From: Chlamydiales bacterium
GTDB lineage: Bacteria > Chlamydiota > Chlamydiia > Chlamydiales > JAJFMA01
Reading direction: 5' to 3'
NCBI GenBank assembly: GCA_030679955.1
Contig: JAUXSF010000030.1
Location: forward strand, 103,219 to 167,218
Length of the DNA: 64,000 bases
The position numbers and the translations under genes were made by a program. Of this stretch, positions 26,176-36,478 are shown piece by piece. The notes beneath the pieces were generated by a model that was given only the letters and a program-made list of their open reading frames with translations, was not told the DNA's origin and searched no databases. Numbering within the stretch: the first letter of the stretch is position 1; the number at the start of each line of letters is the position of its first letter.

Positions 26176-27178
26176 GTGCGATGATAGCGATAATGGGACT
26201 CATTAGCTGGCTTTGCGTCAGCGTGTAGCCCACGCTCAGAATAATGAAGAGTGTAAAGAGTCCAAAGAGGCTACCTGCAAATACGTAAAAGACACGTAGT
26301 GGCCTTCTGTGTGCTACACAGAAGGGGGCAGGAGCCAGTAGAGCGATCAGGCATAGCCATGGCATCGCCAATTTCTTATAAAAGGCTGCTTCCGTCTGAG
26401 CTTGTTCATAGCTGATGTTGTCGCTGGAATGCGGCAAGCGGCTCCACAGCTGTGTTAGCGAACGTTCACTGGGCATAGTGATCGTTTCTGTTACCTCATC
26501 AGGATTTAGCTTCATATCTAGCGGAAGGTCAGCATAAGTGGCGACAGGGACAAGTGCGCCGGTATCATCACGCGCTAGTCTCTCGACAGCATAGCCTGTG
26601 GGTGGGGTTGTATCAGGATCGAGATAGTTGATGCGATAGACATCATCCAATGACCTAATCCAATAGTTTTTCACAAACTGGTTGCGCGCTCGATCGTAAT
26701 AAAGATAGAGAAGACGGCTGCCATCTGCCAGTACCATTTTGTGGACGATTTGTCTGCTTCCGTGGCTATTTTGTATGGAGTAGGTGTCCTCCATTTTGGA
26801 GATCCATTGCATCGATGCGGGAACAAGAAATTGGGTGGAGAGGTAGATGGCGAAGGTCGCCGCAGTGCCCACCCAAACTAGGGGAGTCAGCAGTTTCATA
26901 AAGGTCACACCAGCGGCGCGCATTGCCATGATCTCTTGCCGCAGGTTCGACTGACAGAGAGTATTGATACCGGCGATTAGCAAGGCAAAAGGCATAAGGA
27001 TGTCTAGTCTACTGATGAACATATACACATAGTAAAGGGCTAGGTCGTAAATGGATAAGTGCAGGCCGCTAGCTCGGCTTGTGTAGTCGATCAGGATATA
27101 GAGTCCAAATAGTGTGGAAAGAACCAGGGCGAACATGCGCAGAAGTTGAAAGAGGTAGTGGCGATGTAGGATAGTCAT
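26123..27178 (-). CDS. lptG: LPS export permease, YjgP/YjgQ family (LptG-like)
   Basis: The 351-residue protein has the family's layout: membrane helices near 10-35, 52-75 and 100-120, a soluble beta-rich domain of about 150 residues, and three more helices at the C-terminus. LptF and LptG form the inner-membrane channel of the LptB2FG transporter that extracts lipopolysaccharide. Its start overlaps the upstream permease gene by four bases, so the two are translated together. Assigning G as against F rests on gene order. Position matches CT838 of C. trachomatis. Confidence 0.88.
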   Translation of the reverse strand: MTILHRHYLFQLLRMFALVLSTLFGLYILIDYTSRASGLHLSIYDLALYYVYMFISRLDILMPFALLIAGINTLCQSNLRQEIMAMRAAGVTFMKLLTPLVWVGTAATFAIYLSTQFLVPASMQWISKMEDTYSIQNSHGSRQIVHKMVLADGSRLLYLYYDRARNQFVKNYWIRSLDDVYRINYLDPDTTPPTGYAVERLARDDTGALVPVATYADLPLDMKLNPDEVTETITMPSERSLTQLWSRLPHSSDNISYEQAQTEAAFYKKLAMPWLCLIALLAPAPFCVAHRRPLRVFYVFAGSLFGLFTLFIILSVGYTLTQSQLMSPIIAIIAPIMAATAVASWNYLTLR

Positions 27179-28329
27179 GCTTCACGCCCTTCACTGACAT
27201 GTTTCAAAGCTCGGCAACATAAGGTAATGATGATGGCGTGCGGTAGAAGGTAAAGGGCTATGGCAGTGCCCATGTGGCCATGCAGGCCTTTGGCTGTAAA
27301 GTAACACACTAAAAAGCCTGTGGCTAAGATAAGAACCCATGTGAGGCCACGCTGTACTTGGCGAGGCGTTAGGTGCATTCCAAAGGCGATACCCATTAAG
27401 GTAAAGGTAAAGACGGAAATAGCTAGAGAGACGCGCCGGACTATCTCGCTGTCAACGGCTGCTAGTTGTTTTTTTAATTTACGGAGATCCCGAGAATCAA
27501 TTCCTTCTTGCTTGGCATTGCTAATAAGGTTTCGGTATTGAGTCCCACGCATAAGCAACAGTGACATTTTCAAATAGTCATCTTTTGGGTGGAGCGAGGC
27601 ATTGCCCATTAATTGTGATAGGTCTGGCGTTGGTAGAGTAATGTGGGCGGCGTTTTCTATTAGCAGCCGATCATATTCCGCTGCTTCGCCGGACTTTAGT
27701 GAGGAAATGATAGTAATATTGTCGGCGCTAAGGGATTCCGATGTGGAAACAAGGTGTTTTGCTAGAAACAGATTAAGGTCTTTGTTGCGCGCATTGTAGC
27801 TGGCAACCAGGAGGTTTTTAGCCTCTTCCCCCGTGGCCAGGCCACCTTCAGCGTGAGCATAAATGCCTTTCATCCGTGTTAACTTTTCATTCTGAAGAAG
27901 TATCAACGGGTTCAAAGCTTTTATCTCGCGCTTAAGCACGCGTTTCATCAGGTGTGAATGCGTTGCCATTTCAGAGATAATATAAAAATTGCCAATGCTC
28001 AGAAGCGTGGCCATCAATAGCAGAGGAGTCGCAACATGGGCAAGACTATAGCCACAGGCCCGCAAGGCTGTCAGTTCATAGGTCCCTGAAAGCCGCTGCA
28101 TCAAGATAACAGTGGAAATCAGTGCTGCAATGGGTATAGCAATCGGCAGTATGTACGGAATTTGATACACAATAAAACGTATGACGTAAGGACTGGAGGC
28201 TCCAAGGGCAGCGAACTGGGCTATTTCGTCCATGCGCGTTGTTAGCAATATCGCTATGAACGATATGACGCATAGAAACAATACTTTTAGGTACTGACCT
28301 AGTAAAAAACGCCAGACGGTGGGCATCAA
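27175..28329 (-). CDS. lptF: LPS export permease, YjgP/YjgQ family (LptF-like)
   Basis: The 384-residue protein begins with VWRFLLGQYLKVLFLCVISFIAILL, the typical first helix. LSGTYELTALRACGYSLAHVATPLLL follows, matching the coupling segment that contacts the LptB ATPase. A soluble domain sits between the two sets of three helices. It is the first gene of a two-gene leftward unit and is divergent from tilS, with a repeat-bearing promoter region between. Position matches CT839 of C. trachomatis. Confidence 0.88.
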   Translation of the reverse strand: MMPTVWRFLLGQYLKVLFLCVISFIAILLTTRMDEIAQFAALGASSPYVIRFIVYQIPYILPIAIPIAALISTVILMQRLSGTYELTALRACGYSLAHVATPLLLMATLLSIGNFYIISEMATHSHLMKRVLKREIKALNPLILLQNEKLTRMKGIYAHAEGGLATGEEAKNLLVASYNARNKDLNLFLAKHLVSTSESLSADNITIISSLKSGEAAEYDRLLIENAAHITLPTPDLSQLMGNASLHPKDDYLKMSLLLMRGTQYRNLISNAKQEGIDSRDLRKLKKQLAAVDSEIVRRVSLAISVFTFTLMGIAFGMHLTPRQVQRGLTWVLILATGFLVCYFTAKGLHGHMGTAIALYLLPHAIIITLCCRALKHVSEGREA

Positions 28330-28397
28330 TGATTCTCAGTGGCTATTGGGGACTCAAGCATACATTAAAACCGCGTTTTGATACAATTATTAGCGGA

Positions 28398-28473
28398 AGG
28401 GACACAAGAGACCTTAGGGACGCTAAGGTTCTCATGTCCTATGTCCCTAATGTCCCTATCGTCCCTAGGGTCC
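28398..28473. repeat. GGGAC/GTCCC inverted repeat (copy 1)
   Basis: A left arm containing GAGACCTTAGGGACG faces right-side tandem copies of TGTCCCTA (three in 25 bases). Related elements are at 34539-34611 and 41767-41842. Unlike those, it sits between divergent genes (lptF and tilS), so it may lie inside promoters. Confidence 0.55.
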
Positions 28474-28493
28474 TTTTTTAAAAAAATGCTCCT

Positions 28494-29447
28494 ATGAAAC
28501 TGAAAAGCAAAAAGTCTTGTCACCTCGATGTGCTGGTTCAGGAATTTCTGAAGCAGCATCTAGATAGATCACGCCCTGTTTTGTTGGGGCTGTCCGGTGG
28601 CGCTGACTCCCTGGCTCTCTTTCATTTACTGTTGCGCTATCGCGATCGCTGGGGTTTAGACTTACACATTGCTCATGTTGACCATAGATGGCGTTCAGAA
28701 AGCGCTTTGGAAGCTGCCCAGATCCAGTCTTGGGGGCAACAGCTTAATCTACCTGTGCACATAAAGGTGCTTCAAGATGGTAAACCGACTCACAACGCTG
28801 AAGACATCGCACGCCAGGCTCGTTTGGCTTTCTTTGATCTTGTGTGTGAAGAGACTGGTGGCCAGGCTGTAATGCTAGGGCATCACGCCGATGATCTGGC
28901 CGAGACTGTCTTAAAGCGACTTTTTGAGAGCGCTGCTGTTACTCGAGTATGCGGCCTTAGGCCTGTTTCGGATGTGGAAGGGATTGTTTTATGGCGGCCG
29001 TTGCTAAAGGCGCAGAAGAGAGAATTACTAACTTTCTTACAGAATCATGAAGTTACATACTTTGAAGATAGCACAAATTGCGATCCTAAGTACCTTAGAA
29101 CGCGCTTAAGAAACGATTTGTTGCCGCAGCTATCTACTGCCTTCGGGAAAGATATCTCTGCTGGATTGTGTTCGTTGGGGGAGGAATGTGAAGATATCTG
29201 TGACTATTTAGATGAACGGACCAGAGTTTATCTCGAGCAGGGATTGGAGGTCGATCTATCAGGCTGTAAGTATGAGGTTGAAGTAAAGCATGTGTTGCGG
29301 CAGCTATGTCGGCGTGCTGGCTTTAGTCTATCGCGCGAGGCATTGAAGGATGCCTGTCAACAGGTATTGGCAGGCTCATTCAAAAAACAGTTTATGACTG
29401 GCCGGCACAGTGTTTTAGTGCACGGCGGCAAGGTCAAGATTCAGTAG
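28494..29447 (+). CDS. tilS: tRNA(Ile)-lysidine synthase
   Basis: TilS changes the wobble C of the CAU anticodon of a minor tRNA-Ile to lysidine, which makes it read AUA. The N-type PP-loop ATP motif SGGADS is at 34-39, followed by AHVDHRWR and the GHHADDLAET block of the family. The 317-residue length fits the short chlamydial form. It holds the CT840 position just before ftsH, although gmd and fcl are inserted between. The last 33 bases overlap the 3' end of fcl on the other strand. No clear ribosome site precedes the ATG. Confidence 0.92.
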   Translation: MKLKSKKSCHLDVLVQEFLKQHLDRSRPVLLGLSGGADSLALFHLLLRYRDRWGLDLHIAHVDHRWRSESALEAAQIQSWGQQLNLPVHIKVLQDGKPTHNAEDIARQARLAFFDLVCEETGGQAVMLGHHADDLAETVLKRLFESAAVTRVCGLRPVSDVEGIVLWRPLLKAQKRELLTFLQNHEVTYFEDSTNCDPKYLRTRLRNDLLPQLSTAFGKDISAGLCSLGEECEDICDYLDERTRVYLEQGLEVDLSGCKYEVEVKHVLRQLCRRAGFSLSREALKDACQQVLAGSFKKQFMTGRHSVLVHGGKVKIQ

Positions 29448-30410
29448 CTCTTGAACAGAGCTGTAGGTTGTTCTTAGGCCCTCTTCCAAGGTCGTTTTTG
29501 CTATCCATCCCAAGTTATTAATGCGCGTGACATCTAGTACTTTTCTTGGCGTTCCATCTGGCTTAGAGCTATCCCAAGCGATGTGGCCGTTGAAGCCAAC
29601 GATGTTAGCGATGAGCTGCGCGAGAGCAGCGATGGTGATCTCTTTACCCACGCCAATATTGATGAGTGGTGGAGTCGCTAACGTGGGATCGATCAGCGGG
29701 TCATATTGTTCTCTGGGCAGATTCATTAGATGAACCGCGGCTGCAGCAAGGTCTGCGCTATAGAGAAATTCACGCTGTGCCGTGCCTGTTCCCCACAATA
29801 TGACTTCGTCCGCGTTGCTTTCCTTGGCGAGGTGCATTTTACGTATCAGAGCAGGGATAACGTGTGAGTTTTCCGAGTGGTAGTTATCGCCTGGGCCATA
29901 TAAGTTCGTTGGCATAGCAGCTAAAAAGCGCGTGCCATGTTGCCTGTTATAAGACCAACATGTTTCAATTCCGGCTATCTTGGCAATGGCATAAGGACGA
30001 TTGCTGAACTCCAGCGGGCCGGATAGAAGATATTCTTCCTTTTGCGGCTGCGGGCAGTCGCGTGGATAGATGCAGGAGGAGCCTAGAAACAAAAGACGGT
30101 CGACGCCATGTTGTGCTGCCGCATTGATAATATTGCATTGAATCATCAAGTTGCGATACACGAAATCGGCGGGGTAGGTGGCGTTAGCATGAATGCCACC
30201 GACTTTGGCAGCGGCCAAAAATACGTACTGCGGGCGTTCCCTCTCAAACAAAGACTGCACCTCAAATTGGTCTGTCAGATCACATTCCGACGATGACAAG
30301 CCGAAAAGATTATTGTAGCCAAGCTGTTGCAGCTGGTGCCAAATAGCTGATCCTACGAGTCCCTTGTGGCCGGCGACATAGATCTTTGCGCTGAGGGGAA
30401 TGTGGTTCAT
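29415..30410 (-). CDS. fcl: GDP-L-fucose synthase
   Basis: An extended short-chain dehydrogenase that epimerises and reduces GDP-4-keto-6-deoxymannose to GDP-L-fucose. The NADP-binding loop [10 protein letters not shown] is at 13-22, the catalytic Ser lies in GSSCIYP (110-116), and the YxxxK pair is Tyr140/Lys144 (RPYAIAK). The Fcl signature [18 protein letters not shown] is intact. It overlaps gmd by four bases, so the two enzymes form a complete GDP-mannose to GDP-fucose unit, with products likely used in surface glycans. Confidence 0.95.
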   Translation of the reverse strand: MNHIPLSAKIYVAGHKGLVGSAIWHQLQQLGYNNLFGLSSSECDLTDQFEVQSLFERERPQYVFLAAAKVGGIHANATYPADFVYRNLMIQCNIINAAAQHGVDRLLFLGSSCIYPRDCPQPQKEEYLLSGPLEFSNRPYAIAKIAGIETCWSYNRQHGTRFLAAMPTNLYGPGDNYHSENSHVIPALIRKMHLAKESNADEVILWGTGTAQREFLYSADLAAAAVHLMNLPREQYDPLIDPTLATPPLINIGVGKEITIAALAQLIANIVGFNGHIAWDSSKPDGTPRKVLDVTRINNLGWIAKTTLEEGLRTTYSSVQELLNLDLAAVH

Positions 30411-31501
30411 ACCGTTACCGTTTCGGTTGCTTTATGGTGGCGAGTTGTTTCTTTCAAATCTTCACGAACCATTTCCGATACAAGTTCGGAGAAAGTTGTC
30501 TTCGGTTGCCATCCAAGGACTGTGCGAGCTTTCGTGGCATCGCCTAGAAGTGTTTCTACCTCAGTAGGGCGGAAATAGCGCGGGTCGACACTAACGACTA
30601 GTTTGCCATTGAGGGCAGCGCCTAGGCCGCTATTACAGCGAGCGATACCTACTTCGTTAATGCCTTCGCCATCCCATTCGATTTGAACATCGAGTTCAGC
30701 GAATGCTTGTTCTACAAAGTCACGGACGGAGTATTGTGTTCCCGTGGCTATGACAAAATCTTCAGCTTTAGTTTGCTGCAGCATCAGCCATTGTGCTTCT
30801 ACATAGTCGCGAGCGTGGCCCCAATCGCGTTTAGCATTTAGGTTGCCAAGGTAGACGCGGTCCTGCAGACCAAGGTAGATCTTGGCAATTGCCTGAGTGA
30901 TTTTGCGTGTGACGAAGGTTTCGCCGCGAACAGGGGATTCATGGTTAAATAGAATGCCATTGCATGCGTAGATGCCGTAAGCCTCGCGGTAGTTGACAGT
31001 CGTCCAGTAAGCATAAAGCTTTGCTGCGGCGTAGGGAGAGCGAGGATAGAATGGCGTTGTCTCGCTTTGTGGTGTTTCAGTAACTAATCCATATAGCTCA
31101 GACGTAGAAGCTTGGTAAAAGCGTGTCTTGCTCTCTAAACCCAGAATGCGGATAGCTTCCAATAGTCTTAGTGGCCCAAGAGCACCAACATTTGCAGTAT
31201 ACTCTGGATTGGCAAACGAAACAGCTACATGGCTTTGTGCTGCCAGGTTGTAGATTTCGTCAGGTTGCACCTTTTGAACCACGCGAATTAGGCTGGTAGC
31301 ATCGGTAAGGTCGCCATAGTGCAGGAAAAACCGCTGACTAGGCGTATGTGGGTCTTCATAGAGATGATCAATGCGAGAAGTATTAATGATGGATGAATTT
31401 CTTTTAATGCCATGAACCTCATAGCCCTTTTGCAATAACAATGCGGCTAGGTAGGAGCCATCTTGGCCAGTAATACCTGTGATCAGAGCTTTCTTCGTCA
31501 T
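30407..31501 (-). CDS. gmd: GDP-mannose 4,6-dehydratase
   Basis: The enzyme makes GDP-4-keto-6-deoxymannose, the substrate of Fcl. The nucleotide loop [11 protein letters not shown] begins at residue 9, the AQSHVAVSF block at about 88 and the active-site YxxxK at Tyr157/Lys161 (SPYAAAK). I place the start at 31501 because AAGGGGAGAG lies just before it and the protein then begins [15 protein letters not shown] as in relatives. The longer frame to 31648 would translate a repeat element. 364 residues is normal. The cluster interrupts the tilS-ftsH neighbourhood, a sign of insertion. Confidence 0.95.
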   Translation of the reverse strand: MTKKALITGITGQDGSYLAALLLQKGYEVHGIKRNSSIINTSRIDHLYEDPHTPSQRFFLHYGDLTDATSLIRVVQKVQPDEIYNLAAQSHVAVSFANPEYTANVGALGPLRLLEAIRILGLESKTRFYQASTSELYGLVTETPQSETTPFYPRSPYAAAKLYAYWTTVNYREAYGIYACNGILFNHESPVRGETFVTRKITQAIAKIYLGLQDRVYLGNLNAKRDWGHARDYVEAQWLMLQQTKAEDFVIATGTQYSVRDFVEQAFAELDVQIEWDGEGINEVGIARCNSGLGAALNGKLVVSVDPRYFRPTEVETLLGDATKARTVLGWQPKTTFSELVSEMVREDLKETTRHHKATETVTV

Positions 31502-31574
31502 TATCTCTCCCCTTGGAATGACAGCTAAGTTAGCACGGATCACAAAAAAGGCAAAGAGGGAAGAGGAGGAGATT

Positions 31575-31641
31575 TTAACGCAAAGGCGCCAAGGCGCAAA
31601 GAGGAAATATTTTCTTAGCGCCTCTGCGTCTTTGCGATTAA
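31575..31641. repeat. TTAACGCAAAG inverted repeat (copy 2)
   Basis: Left arm TTAACGCAAAGGCGC with a further short GGCGCAAAGAGG repeat pairs with a right arm ending CTGCGTCTTTGCGATTAA. It lies in the divergent region between gmd and ftsH, not between convergent ends. Confidence 0.6.
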
Positions 31642-31779
31642 TTCCCAAATTAATCTCTAAAATTGTCCTATTTTTGTTTATGATGTTGCCCTCTTGCTGT
31701 CGAATCGTTATATGTGGTAGAATCGAAATTTGCGCATCGAGAGGTGACGCAGTATGATACCCTCTTTATATAGGTAGTT

Positions 31780-34533
31780 ATGGACGGTGATAACAAAGAA
31801 ACTAAGAAAGGTTTTCCAAACAGCTTAGTTCTGTTTCTAATGGCAGCAGTTTTGCTGGTGCTGATGGTACAGAATTTTTTGGATACCAAGCCAGCACAAG
31901 TCTCCTTTAGCTATCAGCTTGAGCATCTTGTGAATTTGGAACTCATCCAACCGGAAGAGAGCCGCAAGATAGCTCTTAACGATAACTTGGTCACTTTTAG
32001 CGGCAAATTCCGGCAGCGTATCACCGAAGAAGGTAAAGCGCGCTACAAGTACCTGGAGCTATTGAACAATAACCACGAGCTACGTTTGTCGATGCAAGAT
32101 CTGCAGGCAGACTTGGCTCAGCTGCGTGAGCGTATTACCTCCGCGGGTGATTGGTTCTTGTATTTGAGCGGCATACCCATACCTGCCAAGGGCTATGTCA
32201 TCGTCGATGATCTGTACAACACGTTAGATCATAATTACAGTGTTGTGATCAGTGAGTTACCCCCAAAAAATATCGATAGCTATAAAGATCTCGAGAAAGA
32301 GCTAGCTGGCCTTCGCACGAATCCTACCGCGAATGAGCTAAGCGCCTTCTCTAAGTCCTTGGCGGTATTACTGCGTAACTTTCGCTCGCCAATTCTTGGT
32401 ATTGGCAATGTGCCAATGAAGCAGCAGCTCGATCAGCTTGATCAGCAGCTGACGCAGGCTGAGAATTCTGAGTCAGGCACTAACGAACGTTTAGGCGTCT
32501 ACACCAATGTTATGAGCGCTTTGGGCGGCGTAATCGCTGACCTAAATGTCGAGGAAGACCATCTACGACTTACCAAACTGCGAAGCGTCCGCGCTTACCG
32601 TGATCAATTGGATAAATTCGAGACTCTTTCCTCCCATCTGGAAGAAAATCAGCTACAATTAGACAAAACACGCGAGAATGTAGCAGAGGTTATTTGGTTC
32701 TTCAACAACCAAGAGCTCTCTACAAAGCAGCTGGAAAAGCAGGATCCCGAGGTTTTCCACCAGTGGTTCCTTCACGCACAAGAAGAATGGGAGAACTTCC
32801 CTGAAAACCGCGGTGGTGTCTTCCGTGCTCCTGACCAGCCATTGAATCTCGTGTTGGAAAAGACCTTTAAGAGCCAAGAACCAGCCATAAACTATGGCAG
32901 CTATCTGTTCACACTAATGCCAGTGTTGTTGGTTTTATTGGTGCTTTACTTCCTATTCTCTCGCCAAATGAAAGGCGTGGGCAATAGCGCTATGAATTTT
33001 GGTAAATCCCCAGCTCGTATGATGGCAAAAGGCAGTACAAAGGTAACGTTCAAAGACGTTGCTGGAGTCGACGAAGCTATCGAGGAGCTGCAAGAGATTG
33101 TCGAGTTCTTGAAGGCGCCACATAAGTTCACTTCTTTAGGCGGACGTATCCCCAAAGGTGTATTATGTATCGGACCTCCAGGAACTGGTAAGACTCTAAT
33201 CGCCAAGGCTGTTGCCGGCGAAGCTGACCGTCCATTCTTCTCTATTTCCGGTTCAGACTTCGTCGAGATGTTTGTTGGTGTCGGTGCTAGCCGTATCCGC
33301 GACCTTTTTGACCAAGCCAAGAAGAATGCTCCATGCATTATCTTTATGGACGAAATTGACGCTGTAGGTCGCCATCGTGGCGCCGGTATTGGTGGTGGTC
33401 ATGATGAGCGAGAGCAAACACTGAACCAGCTTCTGGTTGAGATGGATGGCTTTGACACCAACGATGGTGTTATCTTGATGGCAGCGACTAACCGTCCTGA
33501 CGTTCTTGATAAAGCCTTGTTGCGTCCAGGACGCTTTGACCGTCGTGTTGTCATCAATCTGCCAGACATCAAAGGTCGTTTTGATATCTTAAAAGTTCAT
33601 GCACGTAGAATTAAGTTAGATACATCCGTAGATCTACTAGCTGTTGCAAGAGCGACTCCAGGAGCCAGCGGTGCTGACTTAGCTAACTTGTTGAACGAAG
33701 CCGCACTACTTGCAGCTCGTCGAGGTCGCACAGCGGTGACAGGACAAGAAGTCAGCGAAGCACGCGATAAGGTATTGTATGGCAAAGAGCGTCGCAGCTT
33801 AGAGCTTGATGATAATGAGAAGAAAACCACTGCCTACCATGAATCAGGACATACAATTGTTGGCTTGGTTGTGGAGCATGGAGATCCCGTTGACAAGGTC
33901 ACCATTATTCCTCGCGGAATGTCACTCGGCGCGACGATGTTCCTACCTATAAAGAACCGTGTAAGCTACTGGAAGAAAGAGCTAGTCGACCAACTAGCGG
34001 TTCTGATGGGCGGTCGTGCTGCGGAAGAGGTCTTTATTGAAGACGTTTCCAGTGGTGCACGCCAAGACATCGAACAAGCGACTTCCGTTGCCCGCAGCAT
34101 GGTTTGCGAATGGGGCATGAGCGATATTTTAGGCACTGTAGCCTATGATGAGCGTGCGGACTCCGGTCAATACCTCGGTATGACAGGATATCACGAGAAG
34201 AAGTACTCTGAAGCAACAGCGCAACGCATTGATGAAGAAGTACGACGTCTTGTTGACGAAGGTCACGCTAGGGCCGTTGCCATCGTTAAAGAACATGCCG
34301 ATCAGGTGAAGGTAATGGCTGAGATGCTCATTGAATTCGAAACTCTCGATGCCGATGACGTGAAGCTAATTCTCGCCGGAACATGGAATACTGAAGAAAA
34401 ACGAGCGCGACTATTGCTAGCCGACGAACGCTTCAAGAAGCCCAAGGCCACTCCTCCGCCACCTCCGCCACAGCAGGAGGCTGGCAGCGATGAGAAGCAT
34501 CCGCCGCCAATCACACAAGGCTCCCTAGCCTAG
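31780..34533 (+). CDS. ftsH: ATP-dependent zinc metalloprotease FtsH, long chlamydial form
   Basis: A membrane-bound AAA+ protease that degrades unneeded or damaged membrane and cytoplasmic proteins. The first membrane helix is at about 12-28 and the second at about 376-396. The roughly 345-residue segment between them is far larger than in E. coli and partly coiled coil, as in other chlamydial FtsH of about 913 residues. Walker A GPPGTGKT is at 465-472, Walker [16 protein letters not shown] near 526, and the zinc motif HESGH at 687-691. The C-terminal tail is rich in Pro and Gln. Position matches CT841. Confidence 0.97.
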   Translation: MDGDNKETKKGFPNSLVLFLMAAVLLVLMVQNFLDTKPAQVSFSYQLEHLVNLELIQPEESRKIALNDNLVTFSGKFRQRITEEGKARYKYLELLNNNHELRLSMQDLQADLAQLRERITSAGDWFLYLSGIPIPAKGYVIVDDLYNTLDHNYSVVISELPPKNIDSYKDLEKELAGLRTNPTANELSAFSKSLAVLLRNFRSPILGIGNVPMKQQLDQLDQQLTQAENSESGTNERLGVYTNVMSALGGVIADLNVEEDHLRLTKLRSVRAYRDQLDKFETLSSHLEENQLQLDKTRENVAEVIWFFNNQELSTKQLEKQDPEVFHQWFLHAQEEWENFPENRGGVFRAPDQPLNLVLEKTFKSQEPAINYGSYLFTLMPVLLVLLVLYFLFSRQMKGVGNSAMNFGKSPARMMAKGSTKVTFKDVAGVDEAIEELQEIVEFLKAPHKFTSLGGRIPKGVLCIGPPGTGKTLIAKAVAGEADRPFFSISGSDFVEMFVGVGASRIRDLFDQAKKNAPCIIFMDEIDAVGRHRGAGIGGGHDEREQTLNQLLVEMDGFDTNDGVILMAATNRPDVLDKALLRPGRFDRRVVINLPDIKGRFDILKVHARRIKLDTSVDLLAVARATPGASGADLANLLNEAALLAARRGRTAVTGQEVSEARDKVLYGKERRSLELDDNEKKTTAYHESGHTIVGLVVEHGDPVDKVTIIPRGMSLGATMFLPIKNRVSYWKKELVDQLAVLMGGRAAEEVFIEDVSSGARQDIEQATSVARSMVCEWGMSDILGTVAYDERADSGQYLGMTGYHEKKYSEATAQRIDEEVRRLVDEGHARAVAIVKEHADQVKVMAEMLIEFETLDADDVKLILAGTWNTEEKRARLLLADERFKKPKATPPPPPPQQEAGSDEKHPPPITQGSLA

Positions 34534-34538
34534 TCTAA

Positions 34539-34611
34539 ATGGGACGTAAGTGGACTGAGTGGACTGGGTGGACGTGATAAACCTAAGTCCACCTAGTCCA
34601 CTAAGTCCATA
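34539..34611. repeat. GGAC/GTCC inverted repeat (copy 2)
   Basis: Left side GGGACGTAAGTGGACT with repeated GTGGACT units pairs with right side AAGTCCACCTAGTCCACTAAGTCC. It lies between ftsH and the leftward DUF2231 gene; the latter's stop codon is in the right arm. Likely bidirectional terminator. Confidence 0.65.
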
Positions 34612-35083
34612 TCGGCATTTTCATATGTCCCGGGCCATGGACCATTTCCCCACCCTGAAAGGCTGTTAAAGTAATCAAAATTGCCAGCACGATTAATGCG
34701 ATAAGGTAAGCTATATGGCTGCCTTTGTAACGCAGAAACAAGGCGATAGCTAACACCACCGTCGCTGAAATCGCGAATGCTACATGCAGTGTTAGGTAGG
34801 GGGTCAAGCTGCCTCCTATTCTGCCACTAAAGGCCCAGCCTGTCAGAAGAGTGGGAATCATCAGGAAAGCTGCCGAGAGTAGCATAAAGTCAGCAGCGCT
34901 TTGATAGAACGAATCCTTTTTCCAAATATAGATCGCTTGGGCTAACAAGGCGAAAATGATCAACGCAATGGGATAGTGAACCAACGCAGGGTGAAGATGT
35001 CCGGACCAGCGTATCCACTGTTCAAGTGTCGACAGATTATGCTGTTGAGATCCGTGAGCGAGTAGAGTGGCTAGGTGGGGCAT
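34601..35083 (-). CDS. DUF2231-family four-helix membrane protein
   Basis: The start at 35083 is preferred over 35110 because AGGAG stands 7 bases before it. The 160-residue protein has four membrane helices. The motif HPALVHYPIALI before the first helix and GGEMVHG after the last match DUF2231, in which conserved histidines face the membrane surface. The family is found in respiratory or haem contexts, but its role is unknown. The final codons and the stop lie inside the adjoining repeat element. The neighbouring P450 gene is divergent from it. Confidence 0.75.
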   Translation of the reverse strand: MPHLATLLAHGSQQHNLSTLEQWIRWSGHLHPALVHYPIALIIFALLAQAIYIWKKDSFYQSAADFMLLSAAFLMIPTLLTGWAFSGRIGGSLTPYLTLHVAFAISATVVLAIALFLRYKGSHIAYLIALIVLAILITLTAFQGGEMVHGPGHMKMPIWT

Positions 35084-35222
35084 AGAGTACTCCTGGCTAG
35101 TTAAATTCATCCTAGAACAGCAGATCCTATTTTCCTACAAGTTTCAAAGTTAGTTTACTTATTATTCAAAAATGAGATATGATTAGAATCTATTTAATAA
35201 TACTAATAAGGTAATTATAGCT

Positions 35223-36356
35223 ATGAAAGTTAGTAGCGTTGGGCATGTCCCTGATATCATAAATCCCCAAAGATCATGTGCTAGAGAAAAGTCTACATTT
35301 TGTCTTTTAGCTGAATCTTGCCTCGGTTGTTGGAAGCCATTGGCAGATGGCCTCTTGCGCACAGCGCGTTCTACGATGCAGATTACCTCATCGCTGGTCT
35401 GCCTTTCGTGGTATACCCTTCGTGGACATCGCTTTGATCAAAGGCCTAGATACTGCTCTACTCCAGATACTGCCCGAGACTTGCTGAAGCATTCTCGCAA
35501 TGATGGATACCTGGTTTTTGAAAACGATTTTATTGAATCATGTGAGGGCTTTCACACAATCGTTGGCGATGTCTCTGAGGAGATTAGCGAATATATAAAC
35601 ACTAAGTTCCCCAAAATTCCCACTGTGAGCAAAAAGGACTTTCTATTCACCTGTTCGGCGAAGGCTAACAAAGGCATTCACCAGGTATTTGCACAGTTTT
35701 TTAGTTCAGATAGATTGGAGCTGATGGCCGAAGAGGCTTCTAGCTTAGTCCAGGGATCCACCACCGATTATGCTGACCAAGGTGTATTGTTATTGCTAAG
35801 AAATGACCATGGTAATGATTTGGTCGACGCTTTGCGACGGGCTGGATATTCGGAAGCTACCTGTTTCAGTATGCTTTGTATTGCGCTTGATGCCAACCGG
35901 CAGATTGTGCCAATTATCGATTTCGCATGGCAACAGATCAAGTACAATCCTGGGCTTGGCCAGGCTATAGTTGAAGAAATAGAGGGTTTACAGGCCAGGG
36001 GATTATCTTTTGCTCAGGCGGCTCAAGAGAGTAATAAACTCCGCAATACTATTCTGGAGGCAGTTCGCTTTGATGCTAAAGGCATGCGTTTACGTCGACA
36101 TACCAATATGGGAGAGAGTTTTGCAATCCCTCAAGGTAGCTTTGCGTTTAACGAGGCCTATGTTGGGGTAGGTCCATATGCATTTAATCCTGGGCGATTT
36201 AATGCTCTTGGGAACAACCATTGGCCGAAACTATCGTTCTTACCTTTTGGCAGTGGCCCTAATCAGTGTTTAGGTTGGAGATTGCCGAAAATCATGATCA
36301 CACAGAGGCTAGCTCAAAAACTCGTGAGTGAGGACTTTAAGCGACTTGAAGCATAG
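35223..36356 (+). CDS. Cytochrome P450
   Basis: P450 hallmarks are complete: ExxR at Glu279/Arg282 (LEAVRFDA), a PERF-like NPGRF near 322, and the haem loop FLPFGSGPNQCLG with axial Cys349 and the normal Gly after it. This protein is therefore more likely to bind haem normally than the 5736 paralogue. It is 377 residues long; the start has no strong ribosome site, and the N-terminal 60 residues are not P450-like. Haem monooxygenases hydroxylate lipids or small molecules; the substrate and the electron-donor proteins are not evident here. P450 genes are rare in obligate intracellular bacteria. Confidence 0.85.
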   Translation: MKVSSVGHVPDIINPQRSCAREKSTFCLLAESCLGCWKPLADGLLRTARSTMQITSSLVCLSWYTLRGHRFDQRPRYCSTPDTARDLLKHSRNDGYLVFENDFIESCEGFHTIVGDVSEEISEYINTKFPKIPTVSKKDFLFTCSAKANKGIHQVFAQFFSSDRLELMAEEASSLVQGSTTDYADQGVLLLLRNDHGNDLVDALRRAGYSEATCFSMLCIALDANRQIVPIIDFAWQQIKYNPGLGQAIVEEIEGLQARGLSFAQAAQESNKLRNTILEAVRFDAKGMRLRRHTNMGESFAIPQGSFAFNEAYVGVGPYAFNPGRFNALGNNHWPKLSFLPFGSGPNQCLGWRLPKIMITQRLAQKLVSEDFKRLEA

Positions 36357-36420
36357 TGATGGCTTCTGGTCCTTTTCGTCGTTTAGGTCCTTAAAAAACA
36401 CTAAAGTTGATGACATAAAA

Positions 36421-36454
36421 AAACTAGGGCGGAGTTTTCACTCCGCCCTAGTTT
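36421..36454. terminator. Strong bidirectional terminator between the P450 gene and pnp
   Basis: AAACTAGGGCGGAG pairs perfectly with CTCCGCCCTAGTTT across a six-base loop. It is preceded by an A-run and followed by TTTAA, so both convergent genes can end here. Confidence 0.85.
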
Positions 36455-36478
36455 AACTTGGCTTAATTCAACCTACTA

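Noticed and set aside
31502..31648. N-terminal extension of gmd
   Set aside because: It would translate through a TTAACGCAAAG repeat, and a strong ribosome site marks the internal ATG.
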